Shown: positions 25,245-33,891 of the stretch, in pieces
Numbering within the stretch: position 1 is the stretch's first letter
Layout: each line of letters starts with the position of its first letter
Assembly (NCBI GenBank): GCA_945860385.1
Contig: CAMAQD010000015.1
Span: 1 to 64,000 of the forward strand
DNA from: Flavobacterium psychrophilum
GTDB taxonomy: Bacteria > Bacteroidota > Bacteroidia > Flavobacteriales > Flavobacteriaceae
Length of the DNA stretch: 64,000 nt
Reading direction: 5' to 3'
The notes under the pieces: generated by a model
The model's database searches: none
What the model saw: only the letters and a program-made list of their open reading frames with translations
What the model was told of the DNA's origin: nothing
Program-made: the position numbers and the translations under genes

Positions 25245-26719
25245 TGACAAGTATTAATTCAAATCCATTTGATGAAAATTCTGGTTCAGCTAGTATCACT
25301 AAACCTAGAACTTTGCTGCTATTATTAGTCGCCGCAGTTTTATTTGCTGTAATTCTAGCTAAATTAGAAATCGTTGGTTTAGGGATTTTATTTGCACTTA
25401 TATTAGGAGGAATTTATTTATATCTATTATTTAAAAATCCTATACTAGGTTTTTTTACAGCTATTGGACTTAATTTCATAATACTTGGCGCAACACGCTA
25501 TATTACTGGATTACCATTAGGTTTTGGTATCGACGGGATTATTATTTTGACCTACTTAGCCTTATTTTTTTCTAAATTTAAAGAAAGAATAGATTGGTCT
25601 CCAGCCAATAAAGACATAACATTTTTAGCAGGCATTTGGTTGTTGTATTGCATATTTCAACTCGTAAATCCAGAAGCTCGCAGTGTAGAGGCTTGGATTG
25701 CTGGCAGAGGTATTGGTTTTTATTTCTTTTTGTTTATTCCACTTACTTTCATGCTTATCAACACCCATAAAAAATTGGATATATTTCTTTACGTATGGGG
25801 TGTTTTTTCCATATTGGCTACACTGAAAGGAATGATTCAATTGTTTGTTGGAGTAGATGCAGCGGAACAAGCATGGCTCAATGGAGGAGCAGCCCAAACC
25901 CATATTTTATTTGGCAAATTAAGAATTTTTTCCTTTATGAGTGACGCAGGACAATTTGGGGCAAACCAAGCATTATCTGGTGTAGTCGCTATAATTTACT
26001 CAATGACTAAAAAAGGATTGCCTAAATTATTCTTTCTAACAGTAGGGATTTTAGGAATATATGGAATGATGATATCGGGTACCCGTGGATCAATAAGTGT
26101 ACCCTTGGCAGGTTTTATGACCTATTTTATTTTAAGTAAAAATTTACGAGTAGTTAGTATTGGCTTTACTCTGATACTTATTTTATTTGTTTTTTTCAAA
26201 TTTACTATGATAGCCAATGGGAATGATCAAATAAGAAGAATGAGATCCGCTTTTGACCCCAACGAACCCTCATTACAAGTAAGACTAAATAATCAAAAAA
26301 TTCTGAAAGGATATTTAGCATCAAGACCTTTTGGAGGAGGTATTGGTCACGCTGGGGATAAAGCACAGCGGTTTTTGCCGAACGCATTTCTTTCTCACGT
26401 GGCTACAGACAGCTGGTATGTTATGATTTGGGCAGAGTTGGGAATCGTTGGTTTAACAATGCATTTATGTGTTTTGTTTTATGTTATCGGAAAAGCTTCA
26501 TACAAGGTTATGTTTAAAATTCGAGATCCAATAGCAAAACTAAAACTGAGCGCACTAATTGCTGGAATGGCTGGTATAATGGCAGCTTCCTATGGAAATG
26601 CGGTATTTGGGGGGATGCCAACTGCTTTAATAATGTATGCTACAATGGCAATTATCTCTAATCCAGAGACTTTCGATACGCCAGTTGAAGAAACTGAATT
26701 ACAATTAATTAAAAATTAG
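25244..26719 (+). CDS. O-antigen polymerase/ligase family protein (Wzy/WaaL-like)
   Basis: A 491-residue membrane protein with around 11 hydrophobic helices. A large hydrophilic loop near residues 325-385 contains VRLNNQKILKGYLASRPFGG and GGIGHAGDKAQRF, as in the Wzy_C (O-antigen ligase-like) family. Conserved Arg and His in this loop are typical of polymerases and ligases that use undecaprenyl-linked donors. In a cluster with Wzx and Wzc homologues, it is most likely the Wzy polymerase. Its start codon overlaps the flippase stop codon. Confidence 0.85.
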   Translation: MTSINSNPFDENSGSASITKPRTLLLLLVAAVLFAVILAKLEIVGLGILFALILGGIYLYLLFKNPILGFFTAIGLNFIILGATRYITGLPLGFGIDGIIILTYLALFFSKFKERIDWSPANKDITFLAGIWLLYCIFQLVNPEARSVEAWIAGRGIGFYFFLFIPLTFMLINTHKKLDIFLYVWGVFSILATLKGMIQLFVGVDAAEQAWLNGGAAQTHILFGKLRIFSFMSDAGQFGANQALSGVVAIIYSMTKKGLPKLFFLTVGILGIYGMMISGTRGSISVPLAGFMTYFILSKNLRVVSIGFTLILILFVFFKFTMIANGNDQIRRMRSAFDPNEPSLQVRLNNQKILKGYLASRPFGGGIGHAGDKAQRFLPNAFLSHVATDSWYVMIWAELGIVGLTMHLCVLFYVIGKASYKVMFKIRDPIAKLKLSALIAGMAGIMAASYGNAVFGGMPTALIMYATMAIISNPETFDTPVEETELQLIKN

Positions 26720-26782
26720 AAGTATTCTCTATAAAATAACTAAGGAATAAAACCAAGTTCAAAACCTTTAAAAACCCAAATT

Positions 26783-27724
26783 ATGAACTACAGAAATATT
26801 ACCGATTTGAATAATATCATCCTCAAAAGATTAAATATTATTCCCCGTGATTTCGACTTGATAGTTGGTGTACCAAGAAGCGGGATGCTTCCTGCCAATT
26901 TATTGTCGTTGTATCTTAACAGGCCTTATACTGATATTCATTCCTTTTTGAATGGTCATATTTATAAAGCTGGTGCCAGAAGTCAATTCTTTGATATTTC
27001 AGAATTCAAAAAAATATTGGTGGTAGATGATAGCATCGCATCGGGTTCAGCTATGGTAGAAGTAAGAGAAAGTTTAAAACACCTCGAATCCAAATTCGAT
27101 ATAAAATATTGTGCCGTTTATATAATCCCAGGAAAAGAAAAAATGGTAGATTATTATTTCGAAATTGTGCCATTACCACGCTATTTTCAATGGAATATTC
27201 TTAACCATACCACTTTAGAAAAAGCTTGTTTTGATATTGATGGTGTATTGTGTGCTGACCCGCTACCAGAACAAAATGATGATGGTCCAAAATATATTGA
27301 TTTTATTTTAAATGCTCCTCCTCTATTTATTCCTGGAAGTAAAATTGGAACTGTTGTAACCTCTCGTTTAGAGAAATACCGTAAAGAAACTGAAACTTGG
27401 TTAAAGGCCAACAACATCAAATACAATGATCTTGTAATGCTGGACTTGCCCAATATGGAAGCCCGTCAACGAGCCAATAATCACGGAGACCATAAAGCCA
27501 AAGCATATATGGCAAAACCGTATGTGCTGTTTGTGGAAAGTGAATACCATCAAGCTGTGGAGATCAATCGATTATCCAAGAAACCAGTTTTGTGTACCGA
27601 AAATTTTGAAATGATTTTTGAATCGGAATCTTTGATGTACAATCTGAAAAGCGGAAAACACTTTCCTTTTTTACGAAAATATGCTTTAAAAGTAAGAGAT
27701 AAATTACGACAACTAAAAAAATAG
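26783..27724 (+). CDS. Phosphoribosyltransferase-HAD hydrolase fusion
   Basis: A 313-residue two-domain protein. Residues ~1-130 form a type I phosphoribosyltransferase fold: the PRPP loop is ILVVDDSIASGSAM (residues 78-91), preceded by GVPRSGMLPANLL. Residues ~145-290 begin with CFDIDGVLCADPLPE, the HAD motif I with Asp151 and Asp153, and later have TVVTSRLEKYRKETETWL (motif II Thr/Ser). Both active-site signatures look intact. Such fusions occur in polysaccharide clusters, but I know of no proven reaction. Possible roles are making or hydrolysing a phosphoribosyl intermediate for an unusual pentose sugar. The surrounding glycosyltransferases support a biosynthetic role. Confidence 0.8.
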   Translation: MNYRNITDLNNIILKRLNIIPRDFDLIVGVPRSGMLPANLLSLYLNRPYTDIHSFLNGHIYKAGARSQFFDISEFKKILVVDDSIASGSAMVEVRESLKHLESKFDIKYCAVYIIPGKEKMVDYYFEIVPLPRYFQWNILNHTTLEKACFDIDGVLCADPLPEQNDDGPKYIDFILNAPPLFIPGSKIGTVVTSRLEKYRKETETWLKANNIKYNDLVMLDLPNMEARQRANNHGDHKAKAYMAKPYVLFVESEYHQAVEINRLSKKPVLCTENFEMIFESESLMYNLKSGKHFPFLRKYALKVRDKLRQLKK

Positions 27725-27802
27725 TGGCTGAGACATCATTCATTTTATTAACCGATGAATTGTCTTTTTAAAATCTTAAAATAAAAATTAAATTAATGTA
27801 TT

Positions 27803-28987
27803 ATGGTAGTATTTAATCTAATACAAATTGTTTTACTAATCCTGTTAGGATTGGCCACGCTGTACATTTTTGTGTTTTCAATTGCAGGTTTGTTTTACAA
27901 ACAACCCACTTTTAAATCAAAAGGTGAACTAAAAAAAATTGCAGTGCTCATTCCGGGATACAAAGAAGATGATGTCATTATTGAAGTAGCCAATTCGGCA
28001 TTGTTGCAGGATTATCCCTCCCATCTTTTTGATGTAATTATTATAGCGGATTCTTTTTTAGAAGAAACGCTCGATCAACTAAAAGCTTTGCCTATAAAAT
28101 TGATTGAAGTTAGTTTTGATAAAAGCACCAAGTCTAAAGCTTTGAATAAAGCGATGGCTTCCCTCACCGAAAACTATGAAATTGCCGTTATTTTAGATGC
28201 CGACAATTTAATGGCTCGTGACTTTTTAGGGAAAATAAACGCCGTTTTCGAACAAGGTTTTATTGCTGTTCAAGGTCATCGAACTGCAAAAAACACAAAT
28301 AATTCTTGGGCCATTCTAGACGCAGTGAGTGAAGAAATAAACAATCATATTTTCAGAAAAGGTCATATTTCCTTGGGACTTTCGTCTGCCATAATTGGCT
28401 CGGGAATGGCTTTCAAATACGATTATTTCAAATCGCTGATGTCAACAGTTACTGCTGTAGGTGGCTTTGATAAAGAAATTGAATTAAAAATGCTAAAGGC
28501 AGGGCATAGAATTATTTACCTTGACGACGCCTTAGTTTATGATGAAAAAATTCAAAAAGCAGATGTTTTTGGAAACCAAAGAAGACGTTGGCTTTCTGCG
28601 CAACTGCATTATTTTAGAAAAGATTTTTTTAATGCTCTAAAAGACCTTCTCTTAAAAGGCAACATTGATTATTTCGACAAAGCAATTCAATTTATTCAGC
28701 CGCCAAGGATTTTATTATTAGGTGGTGTCATCGTTTTTGGAGGATTATTTGTGATAAGCAATTATTTATTTGACAATAAAATAATATTTACTTACAGCTG
28801 GGGTATCATTGCAATAGCCTGTGTTTTGTCATTCCTTTTTTCAATACCAAAATCATTTTACAATACCAAAACGCTCCAAGCTTTGCTGAGTTTGCCAAAA
28901 GGGATGTTTATGATGCTTTTGTCATTGTTGAAAATAAAAGGAGCTAACAAAAAATTTATTCATACCAAACATGGTTCTACTACTTAA
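27803..28987 (+). CDS. Family 2 glycosyltransferase, membrane-bound
   Basis: A 394-residue protein with an N-terminal membrane helix, a GT2 domain (KIAVLIPGYKEDDVIIEV, AVILDADNLMARDFL with the DxD motif), and a GGFDKEIELKML acceptor region. Then comes QRRRWLSAQLHYF, a Q-x-x-R-W motif typical of processive beta-glycosyltransferases. Two to three C-terminal membrane helices follow (ILLLGGVIVFGGLFVIS, GIIAIACVLSFLFS). It probably extends the repeat unit or forms a beta-linked polymer at the inner membrane. The gene begins 78 bp after the PRT-HAD gene. Confidence 0.88.
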   Translation: MVVFNLIQIVLLILLGLATLYIFVFSIAGLFYKQPTFKSKGELKKIAVLIPGYKEDDVIIEVANSALLQDYPSHLFDVIIIADSFLEETLDQLKALPIKLIEVSFDKSTKSKALNKAMASLTENYEIAVILDADNLMARDFLGKINAVFEQGFIAVQGHRTAKNTNNSWAILDAVSEEINNHIFRKGHISLGLSSAIIGSGMAFKYDYFKSLMSTVTAVGGFDKEIELKMLKAGHRIIYLDDALVYDEKIQKADVFGNQRRRWLSAQLHYFRKDFFNALKDLLLKGNIDYFDKAIQFIQPPRILLLGGVIVFGGLFVISNYLFDNKIIFTYSWGIIAIACVLSFLFSIPKSFYNTKTLQALLSLPKGMFMMLLSLLKIKGANKKFIHTKHGSTT

Positions 28988-29005
28988 AATTTAAAAATAG
29001 ATAGT

Positions 29006-30163
29006 ATGAAAATAGGAATTGAAGGTCAACGACTTTTTCGCAAGAAAAAACATGGCATGGATATGGTGGCATTGGAATTGATAAGAAATCTACAACTTAT
29101 TGATACCCAAAATGAGTATTTCATTTTCGTAAAACCGGATGAAGACAATACCGTTTTACAGGAAACATCTAATTTCAAAATCATTCAACTCGAAGGCGGT
29201 TCTTATCCAATGTGGGAACAAATAGCATTGCCTAAGGCTGCCAAAAAATACGGTTGTGAGATTTTGCATTGCACCAGTAATACAGCTCCCATTTTTACTG
29301 ACATCCCATTGATTACCATTCTGCACGATATTATTTATATGGAAAGCAGTTATTACAAAATACTCACCGGAAGTGCAACACCTTATCAAAAATTTGGAAA
29401 CGCCTATCGAAAATTAATTGTGCCTTGGGTCGTCAAAAAAAGTGATAAAATAGTTACAGTTTCCCATTTTGAAAAGAATCGGATTGGGGAGTTTTTTGGA
29501 ATGAATAATGACAAACGCCTCACCGCAATTTACAATGGAGTTAGCACTCATTTCAAACCAGTTACAGATGAATCCGAATTAAAAAGAGTCAAAGAAAAGT
29601 ATCATTTACCCGATCATTTTTTCTTTTTCCTTGGCAATACCGATCCTAAAAAAAATACCATTGGAACCTTAAAAGCTTTTTCAGACTTTTTAAAACAAAG
29701 CAAATCCTATTATAAATTAGTGATGCTGGATTACGATTTAAATGAACTAGAAAAATTACTAATCGAAATTGGCGACAAAGACCTCATCAATAACATTGTA
29801 TTAACAGGATATGTAATCAATACAGACCTGCCAGCAATTTACTCTTTATGCACCATTTTTTTATATCCTTCCTTACGGGAAAGTTTTGGTATTCCAATGC
29901 TTGAAGCAATGGGCTGTGGTGTTCCTGTAATCACCTCCAATACTTCGTCAATGCCCGAAGTTGCTGGTGATGCCGCTCATATTATCAATCCCTATAATTC
30001 TGAAGAAATCACTCAGGCCATTATCAAAATTCTTGCCGATGCAGAATATTATGACTCACTCTGCAAAAAAGGAATAGAGCGAAATAAACTGTTTTCTTGG
30101 AAAAATATGGCCGAACAAGTTCTCGTATTGTATAATGAAATAAAAACGCAACAGTATGATTAA
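29006..30163 (+). CDS. Family 1/4-type glycosyltransferase
   Basis: A 385-residue GT-B protein. The C-terminal Rossmann half has FFFLGNTDPKKNTIGTLKAF (nucleotide-binding), FLYPSLRESFGIPMLEAMGC with the E-x7-E motif, and GVPVITSNTSSMPEVAGDAA. The N-terminal half has HDIIYMESSYYK. It resembles mannosyl- or rhamnosyltransferases of capsule and O-antigen loci. It should add one sugar to the lipid-linked repeat in the cytosol. It starts 18 bp after the GT2 gene, and the next glycosyltransferase ORF overlaps its end by 8 bp, so the three genes form a tight operon. Confidence 0.9.
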   Translation: MKIGIEGQRLFRKKKHGMDMVALELIRNLQLIDTQNEYFIFVKPDEDNTVLQETSNFKIIQLEGGSYPMWEQIALPKAAKKYGCEILHCTSNTAPIFTDIPLITILHDIIYMESSYYKILTGSATPYQKFGNAYRKLIVPWVVKKSDKIVTVSHFEKNRIGEFFGMNNDKRLTAIYNGVSTHFKPVTDESELKRVKEKYHLPDHFFFFLGNTDPKKNTIGTLKAFSDFLKQSKSYYKLVMLDYDLNELEKLLIEIGDKDLINNIVLTGYVINTDLPAIYSLCTIFLYPSLRESFGIPMLEAMGCGVPVITSNTSSMPEVAGDAAHIINPYNSEEITQAIIKILADAEYYDSLCKKGIERNKLFSWKNMAEQVLVLYNEIKTQQYD

Positions 30164-31370
30164 GGGAAAAGATATTATTGTAGTAGGAATACAGGCTTGG
30201 GATATAGAAATAGGAAGTAACTGTAAAAATATTGCTTTGGAATTTGCCAAAAACAATCGGGTACTTTATGTAAATCCTCCAATGATGCGATCTACGGAGC
30301 GCAACGACAAACACAAAGAAAGCATTCAAAAAAGGATACGAATCAAAGAAGGTTTAGAATCCGATTTAGTAAAATTAGGATCCAACTTATGGAATTTATA
30401 TCCAAAAGACACGATTGATTCTATTAATTGGATTCCGTTCCATTCTGTTTTTAAAATATTAAATAAAAGAAATTCACGACGTTTTGCCAATGATATTCAA
30501 ACTGCGGTTTCCCGATTAAATTTCAAAAATGCAATCCTATTTAATGACAGTTCGATGTTTTTAGGTCAGCATTTAAAGGAGTTTTTACAGCCAAAAGTGT
30601 ATGTTTATTATATGCGCGATTATCTTGTAAAAGTGCCTTATTGGCAAAAACACGGAGAGCGATTAGAGCCTGAAATTATTAAAAAAGCCGATGTATTAAC
30701 CACCAATTCTGAATTTTTCTCCGACTTTGGTTTGCAGTACAATCCGAATAGTTTTATGGTAGGTCAAGGATGTGATGTTTCGCATTTTAGTGATGAAAAT
30801 GATACTATAAAAATCCCGGATGAATTTAAAGACATTCCAAAACCTGTGATTGGTTATGTTGGTTCTTTGACCACATTGCGACTTGATATTGAACTTATTG
30901 AACATATCGCCAATCAGAGAAAAAACTGGAGTTTTGTACTAGTTGGACCAGAAGACACCGACTTCAAAAATTCAAATTTGCACAATTTATCCAATGTTTA
31001 TTTTTTAGGACGTAAAGATGAATTTGAGTTGCCTGCTTATGTCAAAGGCTTTGATGTAGCAATGAATCCACAGTTGACTAACGACCTCACCATTGGAAAT
31101 TATCCCCGAAAAATTGATGAATATTTAGCAATGGGCAAACCCATAATTGCTACCCAAACCAAAGGAATGGAGATGTTTAAAGAGTGTGTTTACCTAGGTG
31201 CTACAAAAGAAGATTACATCCGTTTAACCGAAAAAGCTTTAGCTGAAAATTCGGAAGAACTCATTGTTAAAAGAATACTTTTTGCTAAAAGTCATACTTG
31301 GGAAAATAATGTCAAAGGAATTTACAATGCCATTATAACTGCAACTAAAAACCGTATAAAATGGGATTAA
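30156..31370 (+). CDS. GT-B glycosyltransferase
   Basis: A 404-residue protein with GT-B features: KDIIVVGIQAWDIEIGSNC at the N-terminus, VIGYVGSLTTLRLDIELIEH in the C-terminal half, FVLVGPED, and MNPQLTNDLTIGNYPRKIDE, followed by YLAMGKPIIATQTKGMEMF. It resembles the TuaH/WcaI-like group that transfers hexoses or uronic acids. Given UDP-glucuronate supply by ugd, a uronosyl donor is possible but not shown. Overlaps with both neighbours (8 bp at the start, 10 bp at the end) show translational coupling. Confidence 0.85.
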   Translation: MIKGKDIIVVGIQAWDIEIGSNCKNIALEFAKNNRVLYVNPPMMRSTERNDKHKESIQKRIRIKEGLESDLVKLGSNLWNLYPKDTIDSINWIPFHSVFKILNKRNSRRFANDIQTAVSRLNFKNAILFNDSSMFLGQHLKEFLQPKVYVYYMRDYLVKVPYWQKHGERLEPEIIKKADVLTTNSEFFSDFGLQYNPNSFMVGQGCDVSHFSDENDTIKIPDEFKDIPKPVIGYVGSLTTLRLDIELIEHIANQRKNWSFVLVGPEDTDFKNSNLHNLSNVYFLGRKDEFELPAYVKGFDVAMNPQLTNDLTIGNYPRKIDEYLAMGKPIIATQTKGMEMFKECVYLGATKEDYIRLTEKALAENSEELIVKRILFAKSHTWENNVKGIYNAIITATKNRIKWD

Positions 31371-31975
31371 AAGAAAAAATAAAATCGAATGAATCCATAA
31401 AAAAATGGGTTCATTGGTCTATTCTTATTCCAAAACAAACCAGACCCAGACTATGGATTAAATGGTTTGTGAATCCTTTTTATCATAAAAAAGGAAAGGG
31501 TGCTCGTATTAGACCTAGAACGAGAATGGATGTTGTGCCTTGGAATAAATTTGAATTGGGAATAGATTCTACAATTGAAGATTTTTCAGCAATAAACAAT
31601 GGCGTTGGTCCTGTAATAATTGGAGATCGAACCAAAATTGGTTTAAGTAATACCATTATTGGACCTGTAACGATAGGAAATGATGTTAGACTAGCTCAAA
31701 ATATAACACTATCTGGTTTAAATCATAACTACGAAGATATAAGTCTTCCAATTCATGTTCAAGGAGTTTCTACAGCTCCCATTCTAGTGGAAGACGACTG
31801 CTGGATTGGAGCAAATGTTGTTGCTGTTGCAGGAGTGACCATTGGCAAACATTCTATTGTGGCTGCTGGAAGTATTGTTACCAAAAATATCCCTCCTTAT
31901 TCGGTGGCGGTGGGCAATCCAGCAAGAGTTATAAAAACCTATAATTTTGAAACAAAGACTTGGGAAAAAGCATAA
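31361..31975 (+). CDS. Hexapeptide-repeat acyltransferase (sugar O-acetyltransferase)
   Basis: A 204-residue left-handed beta-helix protein. Hexapeptide repeats run from about residue 65 (GPVIIGDRTKIGLSNTIIGP, TIGNDVRLAQNITLSG). The acceptor His lies in LNHNYEDI, followed by DDCWIGANVVAVAGVTIGKH and the closing motif YSVAVGNPARVIK. These are typical of CAT/LacA/WcaF-type O-acetyltransferases. It probably acetylates a sugar of the polymer using acetyl-CoA. The start overlaps the upstream glycosyltransferase by 10 bp. Confidence 0.9.
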   Translation: MGLKEKIKSNESIKKWVHWSILIPKQTRPRLWIKWFVNPFYHKKGKGARIRPRTRMDVVPWNKFELGIDSTIEDFSAINNGVGPVIIGDRTKIGLSNTIIGPVTIGNDVRLAQNITLSGLNHNYEDISLPIHVQGVSTAPILVEDDCWIGANVVAVAGVTIGKHSIVAAGSIVTKNIPPYSVAVGNPARVIKTYNFETKTWEKA

Positions 31976-32071
31976 ATAGCAACCATAAAACCAGTTACTA
32001 TTTATTGGAAAAAGTTAAATAAAACAATGTCTTAAAAATATAATTATATAATCCTATTAAACTGATCTAAT

Positions 32072-33262
32072 ATGCTAATTTTAAAAATTACTTTCTGGAT
32101 ATTACTTTTCATAATCGTTTATACTTATGTGGGTTATGGCATTTTATTGTACCTCATCATTAAAATCCGTCGGGTTTTTAAAATTGGCAAAAAACCGAAT
32201 CCTAATCCTGATTACGAACCAGAGGTTACCTTATTTATAGCGGCTTATAATGAGAAGGATTATGTTGACGAAAAAATGAAAAATTCATTGGAACTGGATT
32301 ATCCAAAAGAAAAATTAAACATCATTTGGGTTACCGATGGTTCCGATGATGGCACGCCAGATTTAGTCCGAAAATATCCAAATGCAATTGTTCATCACTT
32401 AGATGCCAGAAATGGAAAAATTGGTGCTATGAATCGTGGAATGGCATTCGTTAAAACGCCAATTGTAATATTTAGTGATGCCAATACAGGCCTTGGTAAA
32501 GAATCCATCCGACGCATTGTCAATTTATTTGCTTCGCCAAAAGTAGGCTGTGTTTCTGGAGAAAAAAGAATCATAAATAAAGAAACGGATGTAGCCTCTG
32601 GAGCAGGTGAAGGACTGTATTGGAAATATGAATCTACTTTAAAAAAATGGGATGCTGAACTTTACTCCGTTGTTGGAGCAGCTGGTGAATTATTTGCTAT
32701 TCGAACCGAATTATACCGTCACGTGGAACATGATACGTTGCTTGATGATTTCATAATTTCATTGAGAGTAGCACAAGATGGATATACAATACAATACGAT
32801 CCTGATGCATATGCTATTGAAACTGCTTCTGCCAATGTCAAAGAAGAATTAAAACGAAAAATTCGAATTTCTGCAGGAGGAATTCAAGCCATAGTGAGGT
32901 TACGCTCTTTGCTCAATATTTTTAAATACGGTACACTTTCATTTCAATACATTTCGCATCGTGTACTGCGTTGGACTTTAACTCCACTTTGTTTGATAAT
33001 TTTAATACCGCTGCTATTTATTTTAGCATATAATGAAGGCCTTTTTAGTTTGGGACTTTACTCCATTTTATTCTGGTTGCAACTGCTTTTCTATGTGGCA
33101 GCTTTGACAGGTTGGTTTCTGGAAAATAGAGAAACAAGGATAAAAATTCTATTCGTTCCTTATTACTTTTTCATTATGAATTTATCGGTGGTTTTAGGCT
33201 TTTTCCGTTATATGAAAAAATCGCAATCGGTAAACTGGGAAAGAGCGAAACGGGCTAGCTAA
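32072..33262 (+). CDS. Family 2 glycosyltransferase, membrane-bound, processive type
   Basis: A 396-residue protein with an N-terminal membrane helix (ITFWILLFIIVYTYVGYGIL), a GT2 domain (EVTLFIAAYNEKDYV, IIWVTDGSDDGTPD), VIFSDANTG (DxD-like), and LLDDFIISLRVAQDGY. The Q-x-x-R-W-type region reads KRKIRISAGGIQAI. Three C-terminal membrane helices follow. This is the BcsA/hyaluronan-synthase-like arrangement. It lies 96 bp after the acyltransferase and is the last glycosyltransferase of the cluster. Confidence 0.9.
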   Translation: MLILKITFWILLFIIVYTYVGYGILLYLIIKIRRVFKIGKKPNPNPDYEPEVTLFIAAYNEKDYVDEKMKNSLELDYPKEKLNIIWVTDGSDDGTPDLVRKYPNAIVHHLDARNGKIGAMNRGMAFVKTPIVIFSDANTGLGKESIRRIVNLFASPKVGCVSGEKRIINKETDVASGAGEGLYWKYESTLKKWDAELYSVVGAAGELFAIRTELYRHVEHDTLLDDFIISLRVAQDGYTIQYDPDAYAIETASANVKEELKRKIRISAGGIQAIVRLRSLLNIFKYGTLSFQYISHRVLRWTLTPLCLIILIPLLFILAYNEGLFSLGLYSILFWLQLLFYVAALTGWFLENRETRIKILFVPYYFFIMNLSVVLGFFRYMKKSQSVNWERAKRAS

Positions 33263-33310
33263 ATACAAATAAGAAAATACTATTAATCCAATAATAAAAA
33301 ACTAATAAAA

Positions 33311-33883
33311 ATGAATAGAAGAACCGCCATCAAAGGAATTTTAGGAGTTGCAGGACTTGGTTATGCTACTTATATTGGTGTAAAATATTTCATTGAATAT
33401 GTTAACCAAGACAGAGGAAAATTAGAAGCTCAGTCCATATTAATTGCTGAATTAGCCAACGTCATAATACCGCCAACACAATCTCCTGGAGCCAAAGAAG
33501 CTTTGGTTCACAACTATATAATTAGTTATTTGGAAGACTGTTCTTCAATAAAAGAATACAATAATTTTATAAAAGGTTTAACCGATTTGCAAGAGAATTG
33601 TGTTAGCAACTACAACAATAATTTTGAAAACTGTACCACCGTTCAAAAAAATAAAATAATTGAAGATTTAGATAATAATTCGGATTCCAATGGCCTATTT
33701 TCGAAAATTAGTAATAAGTTACAAGGACATTCTTTCTATGATATTTTAAAATCATTAACCATCGAAGGCTATTGTACATCCGAAATGGGAGCAACGCAAC
33801 ACCTTGTTTACGCACTAATTCCTGGTAAATACAACGCCATTACGTCATTGAATAAGAATCAAAAGTCTTGGGCAACAAAATAA
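33311..33883 (+). CDS. Gluconate 2-dehydrogenase subunit 3 family protein
   Basis: A 190-residue protein with a twin-arginine-like N-terminus (NRRTAIKGILGVAGLGY) and a mature part containing ELANVIIPPTQSPGAKEALV, the hallmark of the small (gamma, subunit 3) partner of membrane-bound GMC dehydrogenases. In known complexes this subunit escorts the FAD subunit through the Tat system. It lies 8 bp before the GMC oxidoreductase gene, as expected. No cytochrome c gene follows, which is unlike the classic three-subunit gluconate dehydrogenase. Confidence 0.88.
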   Translation: MNRRTAIKGILGVAGLGYATYIGVKYFIEYVNQDRGKLEAQSILIAELANVIIPPTQSPGAKEALVHNYIISYLEDCSSIKEYNNFIKGLTDLQENCVSNYNNNFENCTTVQKNKIIEDLDNNSDSNGLFSKISNKLQGHSFYDILKSLTIEGYCTSEMGATQHLVYALIPGKYNAITSLNKNQKSWATK

Positions 33884-33891
33884 TTTAAACT

